The notes beneath the pieces are model-generated. The model was not told where the DNA came from and searched no databases. It worked only from the letters and a program-made list of their open reading frames with translations. From assembly GCF_000378445.1 (NCBI RefSeq), contig NZ_KB899695.1, forward strand, positions 124,001 through 188,000: 64,000 bases of DNA, written 5' to 3'. The position numbers and the translations under genes were made by a program. This document shows, piece after piece, positions 12,990-20,588 of this stretch (its first letter is position 1; each line of letters opens with the position of its first letter). This stretch comes from Deinococcus aquatilis DSM 23025 (lineage in GTDB: Bacteria > Deinococcota > Deinococci > Deinococcales > Deinococcaceae).

Positions 12990-13970
12990 TCAAGCGACCT
13001 TGACGCGGGGATCGACGACGGCCAACAAAATATCGCTGATGACGTTGCCAACAATCAGCAAGACAGTGGTGATGACAGTAAATCCGGCGATCAGATACAG
13101 GTCCTGTGTACCGATGGCCGTGAGCAGCATGGGCGTGATTCCCGGATAGGCAAACACCACCTCCAGAAAACCGACGCCACTGATCAGGGCTGGCAACAAT
13201 CCACCGATGCCCGCCACGATGGGCAAAATGGCATTGCGGAAGGTGTGCTTCCAGATGGCCGTGCGCTCACTGACGCCTTTGGCCCGCGCCGTCCGAACAT
13301 AATCCGAACGCATGACTTCCAGCATCTGACCGCGAATGACCCGCGTGAGGCCCGCTGCATCGGAAATTGCCAGAACGAGTGCCGGAATAATCAGGTGTTT
13401 CAACACATCGAGCATCTGCCCGAAAACGGGAAGTTCATCGAAATTGTTGCTGGTCATGCCACCGATAGGAATATCCAGCCCAGTAGCATTGCGAAGTTGA
13501 AGGATGAAGTAGATAACGATCAGGGCCAAGAAGAAGCTCGGAAAGCCCAGCAAGAAGTACAACACAACGTTGATGGCATTATCGCCAGGTGAATTCTGCC
13601 GAACTGCACCGTATACACCGAGCGGAATAGCGATCGAGTAAAACAGCACCAGGCTCATGACTGCCAGATAAAGTGAATTGAGGATGCGGGGCCAGATGAT
13701 GTCCAACACAGGCTGCTGGTACTGAAAGGACAGGCCAAAGTCGCCTTTGAACATGTTGCCCATCCAGAGCAGATATTGCTGCCAGGCCGGGCGATCCAGG
13801 CCAAAGTTACGCTCCAGCGCGGCAAGTTGCTCACTGCTGATGTTTGGGTTGAGCTTGGCTGGCGTCAGGAAGTCGCCTGGGGCCAGTTGAATGACAAAGA
13901 AAATGAGGAGGCTGGCAAGCAGAAGCGTCGGGATGGACTGAACCAGCCGCCGCAGGAGAAATGGAATCAT
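12990..13970 (-). CDS. dppB: peptide ABC transporter permease DppB
   Basis: Partner permease of DppC, 326 residues, with the family's N-terminal helix (LLRRLVQSIPTLLLASLLIFFVI), conserved LAPGD, and a six-helix core carrying the coupling motif ARAKGVSERTAIWKHTFRNA that contacts the ATPase. ATG 13970 (MIPFLLRR) is preceded by AGGAG at a good distance. It lies 79 bases downstream of dppA, and that gap contains a strong hairpin. Confidence 0.92.
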   Translation of the reverse strand: MIPFLLRRLVQSIPTLLLASLLIFFVIQLAPGDFLTPAKLNPNISSEQLAALERNFGLDRPAWQQYLLWMGNMFKGDFGLSFQYQQPVLDIIWPRILNSLYLAVMSLVLFYSIAIPLGVYGAVRQNSPGDNAINVVLYFLLGFPSFFLALIVIYFILQLRNATGLDIPIGGMTSNNFDELPVFGQMLDVLKHLIIPALVLAISDAAGLTRVIRGQMLEVMRSDYVRTARAKGVSERTAIWKHTFRNAILPIVAGIGGLLPALISGVGFLEVVFAYPGITPMLLTAIGTQDLYLIAGFTVITTVLLIVGNVISDILLAVVDPRVKVA

Positions 13971-13992
13971 GGGTGCTCCTGAAAACTTCACG

Positions 13993-14037
13993 CGATTGGG
14001 GGGCAGCCCGCTTGCGCGAGCCACCCCCCGGAATCGT
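13993..14037 (-). other. intercistronic hairpin between dppA and dppB
   Basis: CGATT+GGGGGG pairs with CCCCCC+AATCG across about 20 bases, with no T run after it. Hairpins here usually protect or partly terminate the mRNA so that the binding protein is made in excess over the permeases. Confidence 0.6.
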
Positions 14038-14049
14038 GCGGGCGGGAGG

Positions 14050-15807
14050 TTACTTGACGAAGGTCAGGGCCTGCTCACGCTGAAGGTAATAAGCGTTCAT
14101 CAGGGCGCGGGGGTATTCGCCGCCAATACGCTCATTGTAGGCAACGTGGTAGTTACCGCCCACGAGGTAGATCACGGGCTGCAATTCGCCTTCGGCCTTC
14201 ATCAGCTGTCCACCGATGGCGCGGCGCTTGGCGTCGTCGAGTTCAGCGTCGCCCTGGTAGTAGAGCTTGGTCATCAGGCTTTCCTGAGAGGTCAGGCACT
14301 TGCCGTTGGTGGGGTTGTTGTAGCTGTGCAGGTTGGCTCCGCAAGGCGTCACGTTGACCCCGAACGGCCAGATGTTGTCGCCACCGCTGAGGCCCAGCAG
14401 GATGGCATCAAAGGGACGGTCTTCACCCTTGGAGGTCAGTTGGCCCACCAGGTTGTTGAAGTCGATGGGCGTAAAGTTGACCTTGACACCCACTTTCTTG
14501 GCTTCGTCGGCAAAGATGCGGCCCAGTTGCTCGCGGGTGGTGTTCCCTGCGTTGGTGCTGAGGTTGAACTCCAGCACTTTACCGGCCTTATCGACGAGGT
14601 AGCCCTGAGCGTTCTTCTTGGTGTACCCGATCTGGGCAAGCAACTTGCTGGCCTGAGCGAGGTTGTAGGTGTACTTGGGCGCACTGGCCCCGGCGGCGAT
14701 CTGCTGAGTGAAGATCGGGTAGACGCTGAAGTAGGTTTCGACACCCAGACCGCCCAACGCCAGATCGACCATTGCCTTGCGGTTGGCGATATGGCTCATG
14801 GCGCGGCGGAAGCGCACGTCACGGAACAGTTTCTGCTTGGCAGGATCACTGGCTTTGTTCCAGTTGAAGGTGATCCAAGAGCTCTGGGCCTGGGGGCTGA
14901 CATTGGGCAGCAAGGTGGCCTTCAGATTGCCCGCGTCAATGGCACGCTTGGTCTGAGCCAGGTCGTCGGCGTTGCGCATACCCACCGTGTCGATCTGTCC
15001 GGCGAGGAAGGCCGCCAGTCCGGCGTTGGCGTCGCCCAGCACGCGGTAAGAGAGCTTGTCGAGGTAGGGCAGTGCATTGCCCCGGCTGTCCTTGTTCCAT
15101 TCGCCCCAGTTGGAGTTCTTGGCAAAGACGCTGCGCTCTCCGGCGCGGAAGCTTTCCAATACCCACATGCCGGGAGAAACGATCTGGCTGGGCGACGTAC
15201 CGAGCGTCCAGAGCTTCTTGACGGCTTCTGCGCCGCCTTCACGGTAGGCCTTGCCGAACACGTGGTCGGGCCAGGGGGTGAAGGACATCGTGGCGTAGGC
15301 ACCCGCGCTGACCTGCGGGAAATCAAACTGCAGGGTGTAGTTGTCAAGCTTCTTGATGGTGATGGGCTTGCCGTTCAGGAAGAAAGAATCGTAGCTGTTG
15401 CTGCCCACTTTGTCGTCGGCGTGAATCTTCCAGGTGGTGATCCAGTCGTCGGCGGTGATGGCCTGACCGTCACTGAACTTCATGCCCTGGCGGATTTTGA
15501 CCACGAACCGCTTGCCACCGTTGCTGACCACAGGCTTGGCATCGGCCATGTGAGGCAGGAATTCATCGTTGCGAGGATCCTGAGCAAACAGACCTGCGCC
15601 GCCTGCCATCGTGTTAGGAATGCTATCGGCTTCTGCAGAAGTAAAAGGGTTGATGGTCTTGAAATCCGACAGGATGCTGAGGCGCAGTTCGCCGCCACGC
15701 TTGTTAGCGGTGTTCTGCTCAGCAGTCCATGCTGCCGGATAAACGAAGGGTGCCGCCGAAGCAGATGTAGCAGCCAGGGCAAGAGCAACGAACAGAGCTT
15801 TTTTCAT
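14050..15807 (-). CDS. dppA: peptide-binding protein of the ABC transporter
   Basis: Extracytoplasmic solute-binding protein (SBP_bac_5 family), 585 residues, with signal peptide MKKALFVALALAATSASA. Recognisable segments include GGELRLSILSDFKTINPF, the DDWITTWKIHAD region, the VRFRRAMSHIANRKAMVDLAL motif and the FNLSTNAGNTTREQLGRIF lobe typical of dipeptide/oligopeptide binders. ATG 15807 has GGAGG six bases upstream. It is first in a five-gene operon and driven by a consensus promoter. Peptide length preference cannot be told; nickel or oligosaccharide binding is possible in this family but less likely with these ATPases. Confidence 0.9.
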   Translation of the reverse strand: MKKALFVALALAATSASAAPFVYPAAWTAEQNTANKRGGELRLSILSDFKTINPFTSAEADSIPNTMAGGAGLFAQDPRNDEFLPHMADAKPVVSNGGKRFVVKIRQGMKFSDGQAITADDWITTWKIHADDKVGSNSYDSFFLNGKPITIKKLDNYTLQFDFPQVSAGAYATMSFTPWPDHVFGKAYREGGAEAVKKLWTLGTSPSQIVSPGMWVLESFRAGERSVFAKNSNWGEWNKDSRGNALPYLDKLSYRVLGDANAGLAAFLAGQIDTVGMRNADDLAQTKRAIDAGNLKATLLPNVSPQAQSSWITFNWNKASDPAKQKLFRDVRFRRAMSHIANRKAMVDLALGGLGVETYFSVYPIFTQQIAAGASAPKYTYNLAQASKLLAQIGYTKKNAQGYLVDKAGKVLEFNLSTNAGNTTREQLGRIFADEAKKVGVKVNFTPIDFNNLVGQLTSKGEDRPFDAILLGLSGGDNIWPFGVNVTPCGANLHSYNNPTNGKCLTSQESLMTKLYYQGDAELDDAKRRAIGGQLMKAEGELQPVIYLVGGNYHVAYNERIGGEYPRALMNAYYLQREQALTFVK

Positions 15808-15899
15808 GATGTACCTCCGAAAATTCTGGAAACGGAAAAGGTGCCTCTGGCCTAAACCAAGGGCGTATTTCGCGTTGAGCAATCTGTTCCAGCGCCGTC

Positions 15900-15928
15900 A
15901 ATATATGAATAGGCTTAAGGGAGGTCAA
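15900..15928 (-). promoter_or_regulatory. promoter of the dpp operon
   Basis: TTGACC (15928-15923) and TATATT (15905-15900) are separated by exactly 17 bases on the minus strand, about 93 bases before the dppA start. The surrounding DNA is clearly AT-richer than the window average. Confidence 0.8.
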
Positions 15929-16074
15929 GCATAAAAGTTACGAAAATAAGACAAGAAAGTGTAACTTAGGACTCAAACCTGGCGGTCATCAAAACAAGAC
16001 GTTGATAAGCTTTCAAATGCCCAGTCCGCCCCTCATCTGACCTAAATTCATCCAGATAGGCACCTTAATAGTCA

Positions 16075-16108
16075 TAGGCCCGCCTTCCTGGTTGGAAGAG
16101 CGGGCCTA
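16075..16108 (-). terminator. hairpin after secG
   Basis: TAGGCCCGC pairs perfectly with GCGGGCCTA, with an inner CTTCC/GGAAG extension. It is very stable but lacks a clean T tract, and lies between the secG stop and the dpp promoter. Confidence 0.6.
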
Positions 16109-16155
16109 CGAGTAGAGATATGAAATTTCTTACTTATTGATTGACCTTATCTCAT

Positions 16156-16380
16156 TCAGCGGGAAACAAAGCTGATCAGCAGGGCCAACAGCATAAAAAA
16201 GCCGCCCAAAACACTGGTAATTCGGACGAGGCCACCTTCTACGCCGCGCCCACCCAGCAGCGAGCCGCCGGAAGCCATGCTGGCCGAGAGTCCTGCCTGC
16301 TTGGGCACTTGCAACAGCACGAAAAAGATCAGGCCCACGCTGACGAGGGCGAACAATACGATGAATAGGGTCAGAATCAT
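16156..16380 (-). CDS. secG: protein-export membrane protein SecG
   Basis: A 74-residue subunit of the SecYEG translocon with two membrane helices (residues 3-23 and 50-71) and the family's central loop (QVPKQAGLSASMASGGSLLGGRG). It helps SecA-driven export across the cytoplasmic membrane. GAGG precedes ATG 16380 at normal distance. It appears monocistronic. Confidence 0.92.
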   Translation of the reverse strand: MILTLFIVLFALVSVGLIFFVLLQVPKQAGLSASMASGGSLLGGRGVEGGLVRITSVLGGFFMLLALLISFVSR

Positions 16381-16516
16381 GATTTACCTCGGGAGAGTCG
16401 GTGAACCGGGTTACTTGCCCCCAGCTTCACCGCTGTTTGACCCCAGTTTACACCACCTGGTCTGCGCCAATTCTGACCGAGCCAGTGCCAGCAAAGCGGA
16501 GGCGGATTCGGAAGAC

Positions 16517-16912
16517 TTATTTTGGCTGCGGCAGTTCGATAATGCAGATGTCGGTGGTGTAGCGGTCCACAGTGTCGAAGTGAACGATATGGGTGGTTTT
16601 GCCGTCCTTACCCTGCTCGTTGGTATAAAACCCCTGCCCCTTGTCCGACGTATCGCCCACAGGCTTGAAACTGTCGAGATAAAAAGCATTGTCGACGGTG
16701 GATTTGACGATGAAAAATGGTGTCTTGGTGATGCGGTAGGCTGCGTAGCTCTGTGCCACACCGCCGTATTTTTTGAGGGCATTACAGAGGGTATTTTCAC
16801 GGACCTCATAGGGTTTCAGTGCGTCTCGCCAGGGAGCGGCAGTGGCTGTAGAGAGACCTGAAAAGAGCGCCAGCAGCGGTAGCAGAAGCACGGGCAGTTT
16901 CGACTTAAACAT
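16517..16912 (-). CDS. small exported hypothetical protein
   Basis: A 131-residue protein with a signal peptide (MFKSKLPVLLLPLLALFSGLSTATA) and a mature part rich in aromatic residues and aspartate (FFIVKSTVDNAFYLDSF, HIVHFDTVDRYTTD) with two cysteines, one near the N- and one near the C-terminal end of the mature part, which could form a disulfide. No family recognised. GAGGAGA before ATG 16912 supports the start. It was probably the last gene before the tRNA-Leu before the island integrated. Confidence 0.7.
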   Translation of the reverse strand: MFKSKLPVLLLPLLALFSGLSTATAAPWRDALKPYEVRENTLCNALKKYGGVAQSYAAYRITKTPFFIVKSTVDNAFYLDSFKPVGDTSDKGQGFYTNEQGKDGKTTHIVHFDTVDRYTTDICIIELPQPK

Positions 16913-16959
16913 AGTCTCCTCGGAGGGTGCGGGGGAATTGGCAGAACATATTGGCAAGC

Positions 16960-16983
16960 AAAAACCCCCGCGTAGGGCAGGGG
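16960..16983 (-). terminator. original tRNA-Leu terminator, now beside attL
   Basis: GCAGGGG..CCCCC hairpin followed on the minus strand by five T. The same hairpin in a diverged form follows the intact tRNA-Leu at 31639-31662. Confidence 0.65.
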
Positions 16984-16995
16984 CGATTGCGTGGT

Positions 16996-17046
16996 TGGTG
17001 CCGAAGGGGGGACTCGAACCCCCACGGTTTCCCGTTCGATTTTGAG
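16996..17046 (-). other. attL: 3' part of tRNA-Leu(CAA)
   Basis: These 51 bases are identical to 31676-31726, the 3' part of the intact tRNA-Leu from anticodon-loop position 32 to the CCA end. The 5' half of the tRNA is missing here and replaced by unrelated sequence from 17047 on. A 3' tRNA fragment as a direct repeat is the classic scar of tyrosine-recombinase integration. Confidence 0.9.
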
Positions 17047-17274
17047 ATACACATGGAGGATTCACCCCCAGGAAAGCCGCGCTGCACGGCAAATATAGCA
17101 CACCCCAGACTAGACCTATTTTAGAGGACACCCGATTCCCATCGTGCCCAGACGCCTGCGCCAACGCCCTCCCCAGCCGAGGCCAAGGTTCCGAACCCAG
17201 ATGAACAGCACCTTCTATATAGGCAGGCCTGGAGAGCACCCCCCAGCCGTCTGGGACAGGGCAGCTGGAACACC
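17047..17274. other. element end without genes
   Basis: Between attL and the first cargo gene I see no coding frame, RNA or clear repeat. An AT-rich stretch around 17090-17125 might hold recombinase arm sites, which is inference only. Confidence 0.4.
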
Positions 17275-17703
17275 TCATCCCCGTGCACGCTGCACCAGGC
17301 GCCACCACAACCAGAGGCCGACCAGCGGGAGAACAAGCAGCAACGCGAACGGCATCGGCCTGTCCAGCAGCAGCCCAGCGGAGGCCAGCAGCAACAGGCT
17401 GCTGAGGCTGGCCCGCCAGATCTCAGGGCGACCCCAGGGTTCCGGTGCGCTCCAGCTCCGGCCCTGCGCCACCGCACTCACGACCACCACCACAGGAAGC
17501 AGCATCGGAACCATGTCCGCTGAACGGAACGGCGACTCCCCCTGGAAGAAGTCGATGATGCCGATGATCACCAACGTCAGAGGCAGCAGGTAGACCAGCA
17601 CGGCGACCCCAGCACTGACCCAGGCCCAGGCCCAGGCCACCAGCAGGAAGCGCAGCCAGCGGGGCAGCAACAGCGAGCGAACAGACCGGGGAGGCAGAGG
17701 CAT
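17275..17703 (-). CDS. small membrane protein of unknown function
   Basis: 142 residues with about four hydrophobic helices (roughly 18-45, 62-80, 98-112 and 115-132), short loops and a basic N-terminus, so an integral membrane protein. No motif suggests a substrate. TAAGCT lies seven bases before ATG 17703 and no ribosome binding site is seen, consistent with a leaderless mRNA. Divergent from the next gene. Confidence 0.6.
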   Translation of the reverse strand: MPLPPRSVRSLLLPRWLRFLLVAWAWAWVSAGVAVLVYLLPLTLVIIGIIDFFQGESPFRSADMVPMLLPVVVVVSAVAQGRSWSAPEPWGRPEIWRASLSSLLLLASAGLLLDRPMPFALLLVLPLVGLWLWWRLVQRARG

Positions 17704-17710
17704 TCAACCC

Positions 17711-17716
17711 AGCTTA
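17711..17716 (-). promoter_or_regulatory. -10 box of a leaderless gene
   Basis: TAAGCT on the minus strand, seven bases before the ATG of the membrane protein at 17703. The distance means transcription would begin at or next to the start codon. Confidence 0.45.
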
Positions 17717-17850
17717 CCGGGCGGCAGCTCGCCGGTCCCCTGAACTTCCTGTGCCGACCCAGATCCCTTTCCAGAAGAACCACGGGATGAACGGCGTTGC
17801 TGAGACCTGCCCAGGGATCCCACCGGACGTCTCTGAAGGGACCTGCGATC

Positions 17851-18351
17851 ATGACGCGAATGACCCCAGACGACACTCCCCTGTTCTCAAAGGAAGCACT
17901 GCGCAGGAGCCTTCAACAGGAACTGAGGCGTCAACCCCGTCCCCTGGAATACCGGCACTGGAGCTGGGGCCAGGCGCGTTTTCTACAGCAAGAAGAGGAA
18001 CTTGAACTCTATCTGGGGCCCAGCGCTGACTATGAGAGTGCCGTTCACTTCTACTGCCGAACCGTGGTGCACCCGTGGAGCCGTGACGGCGCTGACCTGC
18101 ATTCGGCACATCAGAGGGACCAGAGAGGGCAAGAATGGCTGGCGTTCGCTCAACCACCGCCTGTCGAGCGCATTCCAGCTGCCCGGTATCATGAACTGAC
18201 CCGCCGGATCCAGCCTGCCCTTCCTGCACCAGACGTGCTGGGCAACTTGCTTTCGGCTCTGACCATCGGTCCATGCGACTGGGAGTCAACCGTCTTGCTG
18301 AGCTACTTTGAGCATCAGTGGATTTTGATCCATCTCGTTAACCTGGCCTGA
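17851..18351 (+). CDS. hypothetical protein
   Basis: 166 residues, unknown. The N-terminal half is charged and helical (KEALRRSLQQELRRQPRPLEYRHW), and the middle has a strand-rich stretch with many aromatic residues (LELYLGPSADYESAVHFYCR). No signal peptide. The start is uncertain between ATG 17851 and ATG 17860; an upstream GTG or CTG frame exists without support. It could be an immunity- or adaptor-like protein of the element, but nothing in the sequence proves a role. Confidence 0.5.
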   Translation: MTRMTPDDTPLFSKEALRRSLQQELRRQPRPLEYRHWSWGQARFLQQEEELELYLGPSADYESAVHFYCRTVVHPWSRDGADLHSAHQRDQRGQEWLAFAQPPPVERIPAARYHELTRRIQPALPAPDVLGNLLSALTIGPCDWESTVLLSYFEHQWILIHLVNLA

Positions 18352-18548
18352 CGGATGGTCTGGAACGAATGCAGACCGATCACCAACTTCAGGCGTTCCA
18401 GCCTCCTGCTGCACAGAGTGAAGAATGATGCGGTGGCGTTCGGAAGCGGTCCGGTGCTCTCTAAACTTCAGACCTTACAATGGACCTCCTTTAGAGACGG
18501 CCGAGGCTCACCCCGAATGACACAGACTCCAACGCTGATCCCACTCCC

Positions 18549-19178
18549 ATGAAGATCCCCTTCCTGCCCTCCTTTCTTTACGGCGACGACAGCTTCGAGG
18601 TCAGCCCGCGCCTCAAGCCCAGTATTCGCAGGATCGCGTGGGACAACGCCACGGTGCTCAGTGCCCTCAACCCTGCCCCCAGTCCCGAAAGCCAGCGCTC
18701 CAGCACTCCCGTGGTCATGACGGCGCGCGACTTCGGTCCCGGCTTCCACCTCCTGGCGCTGCTTCCCAGCCTGTATGACGCCCTCATTGAAGTGGCCGTG
18801 GAGATGGGGAGCGAAGAGGGCTACGAGCAGATGACGCTCCGGCAGACAGAGCTCTACGCCGAGGTGCTGGCCCAGCCGTGGGGCGTCCTGTGTGCGCTGC
18901 CCATCGATGCTCAGCCGTGGGTGTTCGACGGGGATGGGGTAGAGGACCGACTGAGCCCGGAGCGCGTCCGGCTGCTGCTTCAGGCGGTGATCAGAGAGCG
19001 CGACTGGCTGCGCTCGATGGATGGGCGCTACGAATACCGTGGCGAGAAGCCCGGACACCTCTGGCAGGCGCAGACAATCGTGAACTGGCTCGCCGCACGT
19101 CACAAGCTGCCTGTCCCCACCTCGCAGGCCACCTGGGACAGCACGGTCCAGTGCCTGCTGGAACTCACCCCAGTCTGA
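18549..19178 (+). CDS. hypothetical protein
   Basis: 209 residues, acidic and soluble, without recognised family. It looks like a real gene: the codon pattern is GC-rich at third positions and the sequence is a believable globular one with alternating helices (LLALLPSLYDALIEVAVEMG, ERVRLLLQAVIRERDWL). ATG 18549 has no clear binding site upstream. It is followed by a 385-base gap before the next gene. Confidence 0.55.
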   Translation: MKIPFLPSFLYGDDSFEVSPRLKPSIRRIAWDNATVLSALNPAPSPESQRSSTPVVMTARDFGPGFHLLALLPSLYDALIEVAVEMGSEEGYEQMTLRQTELYAEVLAQPWGVLCALPIDAQPWVFDGDGVEDRLSPERVRLLLQAVIRERDWLRSMDGRYEYRGEKPGHLWQAQTIVNWLAARHKLPVPTSQATWDSTVQCLLELTPV

Positions 19179-19552
19179 CCCTTCATCCCTTTGCTGCCGC
19201 TACTACCGCATTGATCAGGAGGGCCGCCTGCCAGTGTGTAGCGGGGCCGAGGATTGGAGGCCCGGATGTTCGGGCCAGCCCTCCAGACTCAGCAGCCGGC
19301 CGGCGTTGACGTCACCTCTAAGTCTAGGCCCGGAAGGCAGAGGGCAGGCGTCAGTGACCCCGCCAGCGGGGCGACCAGCCTGGAACACTGGTTCCCACAT
19401 CGGGGAAAGGAACAGGGCCTGCCTTGAGGACCCTGTGTTCCACGCAGTAATCAGCCCCATGCCTGAGGACAGGCCGCCTGAACAGGGATCTTTCCAGTGC
19501 ACGGCTCTCCTGGTCAACCGCAGTTCTGCTGAACAACCACCGTTGGGACAGG
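19179..19552. other. 374-base gap inside the element
   Basis: No convincing gene on either strand. There are a few short inverted repeats such as CCCCGC..GCGGGG near 19360 and repeated TGGAACAC/GAACAGGG words, which may be regulatory or remnants. Confidence 0.4.
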
Positions 19553-19558
19553 TAGTAT
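19553..19558 (+). promoter_or_regulatory. -10 box of a leaderless gene
   Basis: TAGTAT five bases before ATG 19564; there is no ribosome binding site. The spacing matches other TANNNT-start pairs in this window. Confidence 0.45.
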
Positions 19559-19563
19559 GCCGC

Positions 19564-20370
19564 ATGGCTTCCCACCGGCTGAGGACTGTCGCCCGCACCC
19601 TCGGTCTGGTGCTGTCCAGCGTGCTGTCACCGGTTGTTGCGGTGCCGGTGGTGCTGTATGACCCGCGTCCAGCCTCACCGGTGCAGCACCTGACTCAGGC
19701 GGAACGCGCCGAGGCCGGACGCCTCGTCACCTGGTTACGCGCCTGGGATCAGGGGGCGCGGCGCACGAACGTGCTGCAGGGCCTGCCGAGCGATCTGGAT
19801 GCCTTCGGCTCCCTGGAGCTGCGTGACGTACAGTTCACGCTGGTCGCGCCGTGGCGCAGCTCCCGCCCGGAGCGGCTGACGCTCGTGGATCTGGGCAAGC
19901 GCGAGGGCATGCGGTATCTGGTGGTCTTTGGAGAAGGCGCGGGGCGCGAGGTGTGGTCCCTGCGGCCCACCTCGAACTACTCGATATGTGGCATCCGGCA
20001 GGTGTATGCCCTGAGAGACGTGGATCTCGACGGACAGCGTGAACTGGCCTTCGTGATGGAGTGTGGGGACAATGGACAGAGGTCTTCCTCGTTACTGATG
20101 GCCGAATTTACCCCCTCGGCGGCGCGGCTCAGTGCTCTGGATTTCCAGAACAACCGTCAGCTGTGGCCCGAGGGCGGACAGGTGCGCGGGGGGTTCCAGA
20201 TGCTGCTGAACGTTGAGAAGGGACGCACCCCCCGGTATACGGCCCGGACGCTCTACCGTTACGGGGAGTTCTATTTCCCGGCCGTCCACGCCTATCAGGC
20301 GCCGCCTGTCGGGCAGACCGTCGCGGTCCAGCCCAGGCCCGTGGACGTGGAGTTCCTCCGCCTCAAGTAA
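19564..20370 (+). CDS. exported protein of unknown function
   Basis: 268 residues starting with a basic, hydrophobic leader (MASHRLRTVARTLGLVLSSVLSPVVAVPVVLY) that reads as a signal peptide or anchor. The mature part has one FG-GAP/VCBS-like turn (ALRDVDLDGQRELAFVMEC) near residue 150, a motif of beta-propeller or secreted repeat proteins; only one such unit is obvious. ATG 19564 is supported by a -10 box five bases upstream. Likely periplasmic or cell surface; substrate unknown. Confidence 0.55.
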   Translation: MASHRLRTVARTLGLVLSSVLSPVVAVPVVLYDPRPASPVQHLTQAERAEAGRLVTWLRAWDQGARRTNVLQGLPSDLDAFGSLELRDVQFTLVAPWRSSRPERLTLVDLGKREGMRYLVVFGEGAGREVWSLRPTSNYSICGIRQVYALRDVDLDGQRELAFVMECGDNGQRSSSLLMAEFTPSAARLSALDFQNNRQLWPEGGQVRGGFQMLLNVEKGRTPRYTARTLYRYGEFYFPAVHAYQAPPVGQTVAVQPRPVDVEFLRLK

Positions 20371-20588
20371 GCCGGGGCACCACCGTGCGCGGCAGCGGAG
20401 GCAGAGGGTCAAGGTGTGAATGGTCCACAGGGGACCGGGCCGCTTCAACTGTTCCATTGCTCCCCGAGTGGAAGGTGGGCGGGCAGTGAACAGGGTGCGT
20501 GGCGGGGGGTAGTCGCCTCCATTCCCTGGCCCACGTCAGGCAGCCGCCCTTCTGCTGAACCACCTGGCCTATCCCGTCCTAGGCCAGC

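Noticed and set aside
13969..15855. 628-codon open frame antisense to dppA
   Set aside because: Shadow of the binding-protein gene with no supporting signal.
19215..19598. 127-codon minus-strand frame in the gap before the exported protein
   Set aside because: No start signal, unlikely composition and partial overlap with the start of a better supported gene.
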